64,000 bases of DNA from Streptomyces thermolilacinus SPC6 (GCF_000478605.2 NZ_ASHX02000001.1:4975001-5039000), one strand, 5' to 3'. Positions 46,491 through 55,994 are shown, counted from the first letter of the stretch. Notes: generated from the sequence alone by a model not told the origin. Numbers and translations are program-made.

Positions 46491-47992
46491 CGGGGGAGGG
46501 CGGACTCCAGACGGCGGCGGACTGTCTCGTCCCGTACGTGTTCCAGCGCGTCCAGCGCCACCCCGTACGCCCGCCCGTCCGGGTCCGCCGACACCAGCAG
46601 CGCCTCCAGCGCCCCCACCGCCCGCTCGTCCCGCCGCATGGCCAGCCCCCGCGCCGCCTCCGCCGCCACCACCGGTTCGGGTGACCGGTCCTCCAGCCGC
46701 GCCGCCAGCGCGCCCCGCACGGTGGGGGAGTCATCGGGCCCCACCGCCAGGGCGTGCACCGCCGCCGCCCGCACCGCCGCGTCCCCGTCGCGGGCCAGCG
46801 CCACCAGCGCCGCCACCCCCTCCCGGTGCCCCTCCGGCACCAGCCCCGTCACCGCCACGGCGACCCCGCGCCGTACCCGCGCGTCCGGGTGCACCGCGTG
46901 CCGCAGCACGTCCGGCAGCACCGACGCGTCGCCCTGCGCCCCCAGCGCCCGCACCACCGCCAGCACCACATCCGCCTCCCTCACCTCACGCGCCAGTTCC
47001 CGCAGCACCGGCACCGCCCGCGCCGCGAACACCCCCGCCCGCCCACCCACCGACGTGGTCAGCCGCGCCAGCACATCCGCCCCGAACGCCTGCCGTGACG
47101 GATCACCGTCCGCGCACCACCCGGCCGCCGCCCCGAACGTCTCCTCGTCCCCGCGCAGCCCCAGCGCCTGAGCCGCCTCCATCCAGTCGTCCAGCGACGG
47201 ATCACCGCACCGCAGCGCCCGCCCCGCCACCTCCTCGAACGGCGGACACTCACCCAGCGCAACCTCCAGTAGCGTCGCGATCGCCCCGTGCCCGGTCTGC
47301 TGCTCACGCCCCGCCACCGGCACCCCGTCCCGCACCACCTCCACCACGACCGTCACCCCGCCCTCCTCCGGAATGCGCCGCGTCACCAGCTCCACCCCTT
47401 GCCCGTACGACTCCGCCAGCGCGTCCCGCAGGAACCGCTCGACGTCCCGCCCCAGCCACGCCCGCGCCTCGGCCAGCGCCTCCGCACGCCCCGGCGCGCC
47501 CCGCTGCAGCAGCGCCCGCACCACCGGAACCGACCCGCGCCGCGCCGCCGCCACCAGCGGCACCGCCCCGTCCGGGCCCGGCGCGCCCGGATCGGCGCCG
47601 TACTCCAGCAGCACCCGCACCGTGTCCGCGTACCCCTGCCGCACCGCCCACGCCAGCGCCGTGAACCCGAAGTCCTCCCGCTGGTCCGGCCATGCCCCGG
47701 CCGCCAGCAGCGCCCGCACCGCCTCCGTGTGGCCGTGGCACGCCGCCCCGCACAGCGGCAGCTCCCCGCCGCCCTCGCCGCTGGCCCGCCCCGGGTCGGC
47801 CCCGGCCGCCAGCAGCAGCCGCACGATCCCGGCCCGGCCGTTCGCCGCGGCGGTGTACAGGGCGGTACCGCCGTCGTCGTCGGTGGACTCCGCGGGCGCG
47901 CCCGACCGCAGCAGCCGCACCACCGCGTCCTCGTCACCACCGTGGACGGCTTCGAACAGATCCTCGTGAACAGGGGCGGGCACCATCGTCAT
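46478..47992 (-). CDS. Ankyrin-repeat plus HEAT-repeat protein
   Basis: 504 residues from ATG 47992 (MTMVPAPVHEDLFEAVHGG) with GAGGG upstream. Residues 8-165 contain four to five ankyrin repeats (GGTALYTAAANGRAGIVRLL, ELPLCGAACHGHTEAVRALL, GFTALAWAVRQGYADTVRVL, AVPLVAAARRGSVPVVRALL). A linker domain with RFLRDALAESYGQGVELV follows. Residues about 330-500 are HEAT/PBS-lyase-type repeats (VRRGVAVAVTGLVPEG, VRAAAVHALAVGPDDSPTVR). No catalytic motif: a scaffold or interaction protein. It lies downstream of the HExxH protein in the same direction, 131 bases apart. Confidence 0.85.
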   Translation of the reverse strand: MTMVPAPVHEDLFEAVHGGDEDAVVRLLRSGAPAESTDDDGGTALYTAAANGRAGIVRLLLAAGADPGRASGEGGGELPLCGAACHGHTEAVRALLAAGAWPDQREDFGFTALAWAVRQGYADTVRVLLEYGADPGAPGPDGAVPLVAAARRGSVPVVRALLQRGAPGRAEALAEARAWLGRDVERFLRDALAESYGQGVELVTRRIPEEGGVTVVVEVVRDGVPVAGREQQTGHGAIATLLEVALGECPPFEEVAGRALRCGDPSLDDWMEAAQALGLRGDEETFGAAAGWCADGDPSRQAFGADVLARLTTSVGGRAGVFAARAVPVLRELAREVREADVVLAVVRALGAQGDASVLPDVLRHAVHPDARVRRGVAVAVTGLVPEGHREGVAALVALARDGDAAVRAAAVHALAVGPDDSPTVRGALAARLEDRSPEPVVAAEAARGLAMRRDERAVGALEALLVSADPDGRAYGVALDALEHVRDETVRRRLESALPRRRA

Positions 47993-48123
47993 ACCCCGAC
48001 CCTCACCCGCGCGCCGCCCGCCCGCAAGCAAGCACACCCCCGAACAGACCCGTCACCCCCCCGGCACCCCCGTCACACCCCGCCCCCCGACCCGCACCCC
48101 CGTCACACGCCGTACCCCACCCC

Positions 48124-49110
48124 TCACGTGTCGCACTCCAGCACCGTTCGGCACAGCCCGCACCGCGCCCGCACCCGGCCCCGCACCGGCACCCGCACCC
48201 GCTGCCGGCACGTCGGGCACGGGAACGACACCCGCAGCCCGCCACCGCCCCCGCCCTCGAAGGCGTACCCCGCACCGGCCGGCGCCGCCGCCGACGCGTC
48301 GCCCTCCGCGTACCGCCGCCGCTCCTGCGCGTACCGCCGCCGCCCCGCCCAGCCCGCCGCCACCAGCGGGGGCCGCCGCTCGTCGCGCAGCGCCTCCTCC
48401 CGGCCCCGCTGGTACGCCGTGTACGCCTGCGGGCTGGTGAACCACGGCGACGGGTCCTCACCGAACACCCGCGCCCGCTTGGCCAGCACGTACCCGAACT
48501 CCTCCGGCGTGAGGTAGCCGAGCTTCTGGCTGGTCAGGTCGTCCTCCCGGTAGGCGTCCAGCAGCAGCCAGCCCGCGCCCAGGTACGTCGTGGCGGTGTC
48601 CGTGAGGATCTCGTTGTCCCGCGTGCCGGGGAAGGCCAGGCCCAGGCGGTGCAGCAGCACATGGGTGATCTCGTGCGCCAGGGCGGCGCCGATGTCCCTG
48701 CGGTGCGTACGGAACCGGTCGTTCAGCTCGATGAAGTACTCGGGGCCCGCCGCGAGTTCGACGCTCGCCGCGTGCTCCATGGCCCGGAAGCTGACGATCA
48801 CCCGCGCCTCGGGGAGCCGCAGCTGCCGAACGAGGGCCGTGGCCACCCGGTGGGCGCCCAGGTGCAGGTCGTCCAGGTCGGCGAAGGCCACGTCGCCGGG
48901 GGCGACACTCCCGGCGTAGGCGTACAGGCCCTCGGGGGAGATCCGCCGGTACAGCGCGGTGATCGCCGCCCGTACCGTCCCCAGGTGCGGGAAGCCGTGC
49001 ACGACATCACCACCCGGCCGCCCCGCGCCGCCATCTGGCCCGTCCGCGCCGCCCGCGCTGCCGTTCGCCACGTCCCGTACCCCCAAGCACGCCGCCGAGC
49101 CCCCTTCCAC
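48124..49110 (-). CDS. HExxH putative metalloprotein with C-terminal zinc ribbon
   Basis: 328 residues from GTG 49110; a later GTG at 49071 is possible. No signal peptide or membrane helix, so cytoplasmic. The core has ALAHEITHVLLHRLGL with a possible third ligand Glu in DNEILTDTATTYLGAGW, a zincin-like arrangement. After a charged linker with two nearly identical RRRYAxxRRRYAEG segments and a Gly-rich stretch, the C-terminus is a four-cysteine ribbon, CPTC and CGLCRTVLEC. I know no named family. Protease activity is inferred only from HExxH. Confidence 0.72.
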   Translation of the reverse strand: MEGGSAACLGVRDVANGSAGGADGPDGGAGRPGGDVVHGFPHLGTVRAAITALYRRISPEGLYAYAGSVAPGDVAFADLDDLHLGAHRVATALVRQLRLPEARVIVSFRAMEHAASVELAAGPEYFIELNDRFRTHRRDIGAALAHEITHVLLHRLGLAFPGTRDNEILTDTATTYLGAGWLLLDAYREDDLTSQKLGYLTPEEFGYVLAKRARVFGEDPSPWFTSPQAYTAYQRGREEALRDERRPPLVAAGWAGRRRYAQERRRYAEGDASAAAPAGAGYAFEGGGGGGLRVSFPCPTCRQRVRVPVRGRVRARCGLCRTVLECDT

Positions 49111-49149
49111 AGTACGGCCGCACCGCCGCGCATGGCCGAAAAGACAGCC

Positions 49150-49179
49150 TTGTGACCCGCGTGCTCACCTCCGGATAAT
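49150..49179 (+). promoter_or_regulatory. Housekeeping-type promoter of the trypsin-like protease
   Basis: TTGTGA (49150-49155), 18 bases, GATAAT (49174-49179). This predicts a start near 49186 and a leader of about 80 bases. Confidence 0.55.
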
Positions 49180-49264
49180 CCCGTCCATGTCTTGACGGGA
49201 CCATGTCATTCATTGGGGTGGTTCCTCGCACCCAAGGCATCAACCCCCCACGGAAGGCAGGCAG

Positions 49265-50038
49265 TTGAAGAAGACACTGGTACGTGCTCTCAAGAGATTC
49301 GCCGCCGCCGGCGCCGTCGTCCTCGCCGCGGTAAGCCTCCAGCCCCCCGCCGCCTCCGCCGCCCCCGCGCCCGTCGTCGGCGGCACCCGCGCGGCCCAGG
49401 GAGAGTTCCCCTGGATGGTCCGGCTCTCCATGGGCTGCGGCGGATCCCTGCTCACCCCGCAGATCGTCCTCACCGCCGCCCACTGCGTCAGCGGCTCCGG
49501 CAACAACACCAGCATCACCGCCACCGCGGGCGTCGTCGACCTTCAGAGCACCTCCGCGATCAAGGTCCGTTCCACCAAGGTCCTCCAGGCCCCCGGCTAC
49601 AACGGCTCCGGCAAGGACTGGGCCCTGATCAAGCTCGCCCAGCCGATCAACCTGCCCACCCTCAACATCGCCACCACCACCGCCTACAACAGCGGCACCT
49701 TCACCGTCGCCGGCTGGGGCGCCAACCGCGAGGGCGGCAGCCAGCAGCGCTACCTCCTCAAGGCCCAGGTCCCGTTCGTCTCCGACGCCACCTGCAAGCA
49801 GTCGTACAGCGAACTCATCCCCTCCGAGGAGCTGTGCGCCGGCTACACCAGCGGCGGCGTGGACACCTGCCAGGGCGACTCCGGCGGCCCCATGTTCCGC
49901 CGCGACACCAACGGCGCCTGGATCCAGGTCGGCATCGTCAGCTGGGGCTACGGCTGCGCCCGGCCGAACTACCCGGGCGTCTACACCGAGGTCTCCACGT
50001 TCGCCTCCGCCATCAAGTCGGCGGCCGCGACCCTCTGA
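49265..50038 (+). CDS. Secreted trypsin-like serine protease (S1)
   Basis: 257 residues. It begins with a rare TTG codon; AAGG is eight bases upstream and no better start exists. Sec signal peptide (1-32, MKKTLVRALKRFAAAGAVVL then AxA), short propeptide and mature N-terminus VVGGTRAAQG (from residue 37). Catalytic triad H73 (LTAAHC), D118 (GKDWALIKL) and S206 (GDSGGP). D200, six residues before the serine, is the S1-pocket Asp of trypsin, so cleavage after Arg/Lys is expected. Disulfide cysteines of S1A trypsins are present. Very close in plan to the Streptomyces trypsins. Confidence 0.96.
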   Translation: MKKTLVRALKRFAAAGAVVLAAVSLQPPAASAAPAPVVGGTRAAQGEFPWMVRLSMGCGGSLLTPQIVLTAAHCVSGSGNNTSITATAGVVDLQSTSAIKVRSTKVLQAPGYNGSGKDWALIKLAQPINLPTLNIATTTAYNSGTFTVAGWGANREGGSQQRYLLKAQVPFVSDATCKQSYSELIPSEELCAGYTSGGVDTCQGDSGGPMFRRDTNGAWIQVGIVSWGYGCARPNYPGVYTEVSTFASAIKSAAATL

Positions 50039-50103
50039 CCCCCGACGCGCACGCGGCCGCCCCGCGGCACCCCTGACGCGTGCGCGCCCCGAAGCACCCA
50101 CCC

Positions 50104-50134
50104 GAGGCAGGCCCGCCACCCGCGGGCCTGCCTC
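50104..50134 (+). terminator. Terminator after the trypsin-like gene
   Basis: Perfect 13-bp stem GAGGCAGGCCCGC / GCGGGCCTGCCTC, 5-base loop, 66 bases after the stop codon. Confidence 0.85.
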
Positions 50135-50264
50135 CCGCCGTACCCCGGGCACACCCCCGCCGCACACGTCGCATCCGGACAGGCCCCCCGAGCGAGACAC
50201 CCCCACATCCGGCCGACCCATGACCGCATCCCGAACACCCCCACCCCCACCCCCACACCCCGTC

Positions 50265-50270
50265 TAAGCT
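50265..50270 (+). promoter_or_regulatory. Candidate -10 box of the chorismate mutase gene (leaderless)
   Basis: TAAGCT, seven bases before the ATG at 50278; no ribosome site. Confidence 0.55.
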
Positions 50271-50277
50271 CGCGGGC

Positions 50278-50673
50278 ATGAGCACGAGCGACACGCACCG
50301 CACGCACGGCATCGACGACTCCGTCCTCGCCGAGCTGACCCGCCTCCGCGAGAGCATCGACAACATCGACGCGGCAGTCGTCCACATGCTGGCCGAGCGG
50401 TTCAAGTGCACCCAGCAGGTCGGCCTCCTCAAAGCCCGCCACCACCTGCCGCCCGCCGACCCCGCCCGCGAGGCCCGCCAGATCGCCCGCCTCCGCCAGC
50501 TCGCCGAGACCGCCCACCTCGACCCGGCATTCGCGGAGAAACTGCTCAATTTCATCATCGCCGAGGTGATCCGCCACCACGAGCGCATCGCCGTCGAACC
50601 CGACACCACCGACACCCCCACAAACCGCACCCACAACACCCCCGACACACCCCCCGGCGCACCCCGCCCCTGA
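50278..50673 (+). CDS. Chorismate mutase, AroQ type
   Basis: 131 residues, all-helical AroQ fold. Converts chorismate to prephenate for Phe/Tyr, competing with TrpE for chorismate. Helix 1 carries LTRLRESIDNIDAAVVHML with the catalytic Arg, then ERFKCTQQVGLLKARHHLPP (catalytic Lys in LLKARH), AREARQIARLRQLAE, and a last helix LLNFIIAEVIRHHERIA. The C-terminal 25 residues (Thr/Pro-rich) are a disordered tail. No signal peptide, so cytoplasmic. Confidence 0.93.
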   Translation: MSTSDTHRTHGIDDSVLAELTRLRESIDNIDAAVVHMLAERFKCTQQVGLLKARHHLPPADPAREARQIARLRQLAETAHLDPAFAEKLLNFIIAEVIRHHERIAVEPDTTDTPTNRTHNTPDTPPGAPRP

Positions 50674-50732
50674 CGCGCCCCCCCAACAGACGCTTACAGC
50701 AGAACCCGCTCCCCCGCAGCCCCGCCATCAGG

Positions 50733-50738
50733 CAGCAT
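50733..50738 (+). promoter_or_regulatory. Candidate -10 box of pepN (leaderless)
   Basis: CAGCAT, six bases before the ATG at 50745; no ribosome site. Confidence 0.45.
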
Positions 50739-50744
50739 GACCCC

Positions 50745-53237
50745 ATGCCCGTACTGACGCGCGAAGAGGCGCAGACCCGAGCCCGGCTGCTGGACGTCCA
50801 CCGCTACACCATCGACCTCGACCTGACCACCGGCGACGACACCTTCGACTCGACCACCGTCATCGAGTTCACCGCTCTCGCCGCCGGTGACACCTTCGTC
50901 GAACTCAAGCCCGCCACCCTGCGCGGCGCCACCCTGGACGGGCAGCCCCTGGACCCCGCCACCCTGGACGACAACCGGCTCCCCCTCACCGGCCTCACCG
51001 AGGGCCGCCACGAACTCCGCGTCGAAACCGCCATGCGCTACTCCCGCACCGGCGAGGGCATGCACCGCTTCACCGACCCCACCGACGGCGAGACCTACAC
51101 CTACACCCAGCTCTTCCTCGACGACGTCCAGCGCGTCTTCGCCGCCTTCGACCAGCCCGACCTGAAGGCCGCCTTCGACGTCACCGTCACCGCCCCCGAC
51201 CACTGGACCGTCCTCGCCAACGGCATCACCACCCGCCAGGCGGACGGCCACTGGAAGGCCGCCACCACCCCCCGCATCTCCACCTACCTCGTCGCCGTCG
51301 CCGCCGGCCCCTGGCACACCATCCGCACCGAACACGCCGGACTGCCCTTCGGCATCCACTGCCGCCGCTCCCTCGCCCCCCACCTCGACGCCGACGCCGC
51401 CGAAATCCTCGACGTCACCCGCCGCTGCTTCGACCGCTACCACGAGAAGTTCACCGAGCCCTACCCCTTCGACTCCTACGACCAGGCGTTCGTCCCCGAA
51501 TTCAACGCCGGCGCCATGGAGAACCCCGGCCTCGTCACCTTCCGCGACGAATTCGTCTTCCGCTCCGCCGTCACCGTCGCCGAACGCCAGACCCGCGCCA
51601 TGGTCATCGCCCACGAGATGGCCCACATGTGGTTCGGCGACCTCGTCACCCTCAAGTGGTGGGACGACATCTGGCTCAACGAGTCCTTCGCCGAGTACAT
51701 GGGCTACCAGACCATCAACGAAGCCACCACCCGCTACCCCGACACCTGGATCGGCTACGGCATCGCCCGCAAGTCCTGGGGATACGACGCCGACCAACGC
51801 CCCTCCACCCACGCCGTCGCCCCCGACCCCGACGCCGTCCCCGACACCGCCTCCGCCCTCCTCAACTTCGACGGCATCTCCTACGCCAAGGGCGCCTCCG
51901 CCCTCCGCCAACTCGTCGCCTGGATGGGCGAGAAAGAATTCCTCGCAGGCATCAACAACCACTTCGCCCGCCACAAGTTCGGCAACGCCACCCTCGCCGA
52001 CTTCATCGACAACCTCGCCTCCGCCACCGACCGCGACGTCCATGCCTGGGCCGACGCCTGGCTCCGCACCACCGGCATCGACACCCTGACCGCCGACGTC
52101 ACCACCGAACCCGGCCGCTGGACCCTCACCCTCCACCACCACGGCACCCGCCCCCACCGCGCCACCATCGGCGTCTACGACCGCGACCTCGCCGACCCCC
52201 GCACCCTCGTCCTCCGCGAACGCCACGAAACCGACATCCCCCAACACACCCCCGACACCCGCCCCGGCACCCGCCCCGCCCTCGTCATCCCCAACGAGCA
52301 CGACCTCACCTACGCCAAGATCCGCCTCGACGACACCTCCCTCGAAACCACCCTCCGAGGCATCTCCAGCGTCCCCGACCCCCTCACCCGCGCCGTCCTC
52401 TGGAACACCCTGCGCGACATGGTCCGCGACGGCGACCTCCACCCCGCCGACTACCTCACCACCGCCGACGCCCACCTCTCCGAAGAAACCGACGTCACCC
52501 TCGTCGACAGCGTCCTCGGCTTCGCCATCCACCAGATCGCCGACCGCTACCTCCCCACCGACCAGCGCACCGCCGCCCGCACCACCCTGACCCACATCAC
52601 CCGCGACCTCATCCGCCGCACCGAAGACGGCGAAAACCCCGGCCTCCGCCTCACCGCCGTACGCCACTACATCGACTCCACCGACCACACCGCCACCCTC
52701 CACGGCTGGCTCACCGACGGCGCCGTCCCCGGAGGCCCCGACCTCGACCCCGAACTGCGCTGGCGCATCCTCAAGCGCCTCGCCGTCCTCGGCGCCACCG
52801 ACGAAGCCACCATCGCCGCCGAACTCGACCGCGACCCCAGCGCCACCGGCCAGGAAGGCGCCGCCCGCTGCCGTGCCGCCCTCCCCACCCCCGAAGCCAA
52901 AGCCACCGCCTGGAACCGCATGTTCCACGACGACACCCTCTCCAACTACCTCTTCAACGCCACCGCCGAAGGCTTCTGGCAACCCGAACAGGCCGACCTC
53001 CTCGCCCCCTACGTCCCCCGCTACTACCCCGAAGCCACCGCACTCGCCACCCGCCGCGGCCCCGCCATCGCCACCGCCGCCGGCCGCCACGCCTTCCCCG
53101 GCTACACCATCACCCACGAAAACCTCCGCCTCGGCGACCACCACCTCGCCACCACCGACCTCACCCCCGCCCTCCACCGCCAACTCACCGACCGTCTCGA
53201 CGACCTCCGCCGCACCCTCCGCGTCCGCGAGAACTAA
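50745..53237 (+). CDS. pepN: Aminopeptidase N (M1 family)
   Basis: 830 residues. Zinc exopeptidase that removes N-terminal residues from peptides in the cytoplasm. Substrate motif GAMEN (256-260). Zinc site HEMAH...NE: H290, E291, H294 and E313, i.e. HExxH-x18-E. The N-terminal saddle domain and the C-terminal ERAP1-like helical domain (from about 500) complete the family architecture. From about 51.6 kb the codons become extremely C-rich (CTC, ACC, CCC and even GAA/CGA), part of a strand bias shared by the neighbours. Confidence 0.96.
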   Translation: MPVLTREEAQTRARLLDVHRYTIDLDLTTGDDTFDSTTVIEFTALAAGDTFVELKPATLRGATLDGQPLDPATLDDNRLPLTGLTEGRHELRVETAMRYSRTGEGMHRFTDPTDGETYTYTQLFLDDVQRVFAAFDQPDLKAAFDVTVTAPDHWTVLANGITTRQADGHWKAATTPRISTYLVAVAAGPWHTIRTEHAGLPFGIHCRRSLAPHLDADAAEILDVTRRCFDRYHEKFTEPYPFDSYDQAFVPEFNAGAMENPGLVTFRDEFVFRSAVTVAERQTRAMVIAHEMAHMWFGDLVTLKWWDDIWLNESFAEYMGYQTINEATTRYPDTWIGYGIARKSWGYDADQRPSTHAVAPDPDAVPDTASALLNFDGISYAKGASALRQLVAWMGEKEFLAGINNHFARHKFGNATLADFIDNLASATDRDVHAWADAWLRTTGIDTLTADVTTEPGRWTLTLHHHGTRPHRATIGVYDRDLADPRTLVLRERHETDIPQHTPDTRPGTRPALVIPNEHDLTYAKIRLDDTSLETTLRGISSVPDPLTRAVLWNTLRDMVRDGDLHPADYLTTADAHLSEETDVTLVDSVLGFAIHQIADRYLPTDQRTAARTTLTHITRDLIRRTEDGENPGLRLTAVRHYIDSTDHTATLHGWLTDGAVPGGPDLDPELRWRILKRLAVLGATDEATIAAELDRDPSATGQEGAARCRAALPTPEAKATAWNRMFHDDTLSNYLFNATAEGFWQPEQADLLAPYVPRYYPEATALATRRGPAIATAAGRHAFPGYTITHENLRLGDHHLATTDLTPALHRQLTDRLDDLRRTLRVREN

Positions 53238-53253
53238 CCCCCCACCACGGCGA

Positions 53254-53288
53254 AGCGCCCCCGACGGACCCCGTCCACCGGGGGCGCT
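53254..53288. terminator. Bidirectional terminator between pepN and the nucleotidase
   Basis: AGCGCCCCCG / CGGGGGCGCT, a 10-bp outer stem with an inner GACGG/CCGTC stem, between convergent genes. Confidence 0.8.
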
Positions 53289-53298
53289 CCCACATCCC

Positions 53299-55110
53299 CT
53301 AGAACACCGGCACACCCGCCCGCGTCAAACGCCACCCCACCGAAGCGAACTCCGCCGGATCCAGCACACCCTTCGCCCGCACCCACTGAATGATCGTGTT
53401 ACGGATCTCATCCGAATCCGCCCACACCTGCTTCGCCCCCGCCACATGCGGAAACGCCCCACCACCACTCGCCCGGTAGTTGTTCACCGCCAACACGAAC
53501 TCCCGCGCCGGATCAACCGGGACACCCTCGAACGCCAGATCCACAATCCGCGACCCCACCGGCTGCGCGATATCAATGTCATACGTCAACCCGTACACCG
53601 CGTCATAGTTGTAATCCGGCGTCCCCTCCGCATTCGTCAACCTCGCCGTGTCCACCGGCTCACCCGGCGCCACCCGCACGTAATACTTCGCGGAGAACTC
53701 CAAGTAGTCCTTCAGCTGCGCACCCGTCAACACACGCGCCTCCAACGTGTTCTCGAACGGATACAACCCCGCCGCATCCCTGATCGTGACCTCACCCGCC
53801 GGAATCACCGCCGACCGCGAAAAACACGACGCCTGCGACAACACCGGCAACCCCGCATACGCCGACCCCGCCAACGCCGCCCGCACCGTCTCCGCCTGCA
53901 CATGACTGATCAAATCGATGATCGGCTCATCCCGCCACGGCGCCCGCGCCGTTGACATCTCCACCACAGAAGTACCGATCACCTGATTCACATACGCCAC
54001 GACCTTCTCGTGCTCATCCCCCAACAGCCGAACGATCTCCGGGTCCTCCTCCACCGTGTTCGAGTTCAGCACCCGCGCACCGACCCGCTCCACCACCCAA
54101 CGACCCCTCGACCACACCAGACCGAAGTCGAACAACGTCAACCGCTGCCCCCACTTCAACGGCTCCGACAACACCACCTCCTTACCCGTCGTCTCGTTCA
54201 CCACCCGATACTCCGCGATCTCCGTATGCGCATGCCCCACCAGAATCGCATCGATCCCCGGCACCCGCTCCGCCACCAACCCCGCCGCATTCTCCACATA
54301 CGGCAACTGATCCCCATACGACGACGTACCACTCGACCCCGAATGCGCCGACACCACCACCACATCAGCACCCATCGACCGCAACCTCGGCACCCAGTAC
54401 GCCGCCTGCTCCTCCAACCCCGGAAACACCATCTTCCCGGCCACATGCGCCTTGTCCCAGATCGCGATCCCCGGATTCGTCAACCCCAGCACCGCCACCC
54501 GCACATCCCGCCCACACGGCGTCCGCAACCGATGCATGCTGTACGGCGCGAACGCCGGCCGCAACGTCCGCGCATCCAGCGCGTTCGCCCCCAACAGCGG
54601 AAAGTCGCACTGCTGCTCGAACTTCCGCAACAACGGAATCCCGTAATTGAATTCGTGGTTCCCCAACGCCGCCGCGTCATACCCGATCGCGTTCATCGCC
54701 TGCGCCATCGGATGCACCGGACCGCTCTCCGCGGTGATCGGATCCACCTTCGCGTAGTAGTACGACAGCTGCGTGCCCTGAATCGTGTCACCCGCGTCGA
54801 TCAACAGCGTGTTCCCACGCCCCTTTTCGGCACGCACCCGGTCCACCAACGTCGAGATCTTCGCCAGACCCACATCATTGCGCGCCTTGTCGTCGAACTC
54901 CCGGTCCGTGAAGTAGTCCCAGTTGAAGACATGACCATGCAGATCCGTCGTCCCCATCACCGTGAACGAGTACCGCTTCGGCGCACCCTTCGCCGCCACC
55001 CCGGCCGGAACCGCCGCCTCCGCAGCGGACACCGACCCCGCACCCGCCACCGCCACCCCAGCACCCACCACAGCGGACCGACCCATAAACGACCTACGGT
55101 TCAGCGGCAT
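53299..55110 (-). CDS. Tat-exported 5'-nucleotidase / cyclic phosphodiesterase
   Basis: 603 residues. Tat signal LNRRSFMGRSAVVGAG (R5, R6) and a hydrophobic run to about 32. N-terminal metallophosphatase domain: TTDLHGHVFNWDYF, DAGDTIQG, ALGNHEFNYG, VVSAHSG and VGHAHTEI supply the two-metal site. C-terminal 5'-nucleotidase domain (from about 370) with SQASCFSRSA, YPFENTL and the substrate-stacking region NNYRASGGGAFP. It fits 2',3'-cyclic-nucleotide phosphodiesterase/3'-nucleotidase enzymes that scavenge phosphate and nucleosides outside the cell. Ribosome site AAGGGGAG. Strongly biased composition like its neighbours. Confidence 0.92.
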   Translation of the reverse strand: MPLNRRSFMGRSAVVGAGVAVAGAGSVSAAEAAVPAGVAAKGAPKRYSFTVMGTTDLHGHVFNWDYFTDREFDDKARNDVGLAKISTLVDRVRAEKGRGNTLLIDAGDTIQGTQLSYYYAKVDPITAESGPVHPMAQAMNAIGYDAAALGNHEFNYGIPLLRKFEQQCDFPLLGANALDARTLRPAFAPYSMHRLRTPCGRDVRVAVLGLTNPGIAIWDKAHVAGKMVFPGLEEQAAYWVPRLRSMGADVVVVSAHSGSSGTSSYGDQLPYVENAAGLVAERVPGIDAILVGHAHTEIAEYRVVNETTGKEVVLSEPLKWGQRLTLFDFGLVWSRGRWVVERVGARVLNSNTVEEDPEIVRLLGDEHEKVVAYVNQVIGTSVVEMSTARAPWRDEPIIDLISHVQAETVRAALAGSAYAGLPVLSQASCFSRSAVIPAGEVTIRDAAGLYPFENTLEARVLTGAQLKDYLEFSAKYYVRVAPGEPVDTARLTNAEGTPDYNYDAVYGLTYDIDIAQPVGSRIVDLAFEGVPVDPAREFVLAVNNYRASGGGAFPHVAGAKQVWADSDEIRNTIIQWVRAKGVLDPAEFASVGWRLTRAGVPVF

Positions 55111-55138
55111 ACCAGACTCCCCTTAACTCCCAAGCACA

Positions 55139-55164
55139 ACGCGCGTAGACACGACGCGCGTAGA
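55139..55164. promoter_or_regulatory. Tandem ACGCGCGTAGA sites
   Basis: ACGCGCGTAGA at 55139-55149 and 55154-55164, a 15-base period, in the 130-base divergent promoter region of the nucleotidase and SIMPL genes. Each copy contains the palindrome ACGCGCGT, and TCTACGCGCGT on the other strand is half of a longer dyad. The spacing allows two proteins to bind side by side. Confidence 0.5.
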
Positions 55165-55240
55165 TTCTGAACCACCCCCACCCAACCCCAACCCCCCCCA
55201 CCAGGTTTCAATCCGATGACCACGAGCCAAAGACACCCCC

Positions 55241-55912
55241 ATGAACACCCCCCAAACCCCCCACCACCCCCACCTCACCGTCCGCGGCGAAGCCCACATC
55301 GAAACCGACCCCGACCTCGCCCACATCCAAATCACCCTCACCGCCCGCGGCACCAACCCCCATACCACCCTCAACGACCTCACCCAACGCAACACCACCG
55401 CCATCAACCTCATCCGCAGCTACGGCCCCGCCCTCCACAACCTCCACACCACCAACCTCACCCTCACCCCCCAACTCACCCGACACGGCCGAAACGAACA
55501 CATCCACACCCACCACGCCACCACCCACCTCACCGCCACCCTCAACGACTTCACCGCACTCAACGAACTCATCACCCGCCTCACCGACATCGACCTCACC
55601 CGCATCGACGGCCCCTGGTGGACCCTCCACCCCACCTCACCCACCCACACCCAAGCCCGCCAACAAGCCCTCACCAACGCCATCCAACGCGCCCGCGACT
55701 ACGCCCACGCCCTCGGCACCGAACTCCACACCCTCATCGAACTCGACGACACCACCCCCGACCACACCCCCTACCCCGGCCCCACCCAACGCCTCGCCTT
55801 CGCCACCGAATCCACCGAAGCCACCCCGCCGCCCCTCGACCTCCAACCCCAACGCCAAACCATCACCGCCCACATCACCGCCCGCTTCACCCTCCACCCA
55901 CCCACTCTCTGA
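55241..55912 (+). CDS. SIMPL domain (DUF541) protein
   Basis: 223 residues. Begins MNTPQTPHHPHLTVRGEAHI; the strand pattern VRGEAHIETDPDLAHIQITL, the helix around LNDLTQRNTTAINLIRSYG, NLTLTPQ and the late ARDYAHALG helix fit SIMPL/DUF541. No signal peptide. His (about 9%) and Thr (about 18%) are strikingly high, an effect of the C-rich strand: codons such as CAC, ACC and CTC dominate. Function unknown. Confidence 0.78.
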   Translation: MNTPQTPHHPHLTVRGEAHIETDPDLAHIQITLTARGTNPHTTLNDLTQRNTTAINLIRSYGPALHNLHTTNLTLTPQLTRHGRNEHIHTHHATTHLTATLNDFTALNELITRLTDIDLTRIDGPWWTLHPTSPTHTQARQQALTNAIQRARDYAHALGTELHTLIELDDTTPDHTPYPGPTQRLAFATESTEATPPPLDLQPQRQTITAHITARFTLHPPTL

Positions 55913-55994
55913 AGGCCGGTCCCACTTGGCCGACGCCTGCCGTGAACCTCCTGCGGGCGCTGAATTCATCGGCGTCAGCGCGGGCGCAATCCGC

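Noticed and set aside
54640..54660. TTA (bldA) codon in the nucleotidase gene
   Set aside because: The TTA seen on the minus strand lies out of frame, within AAT TAC of the FNYG motif.
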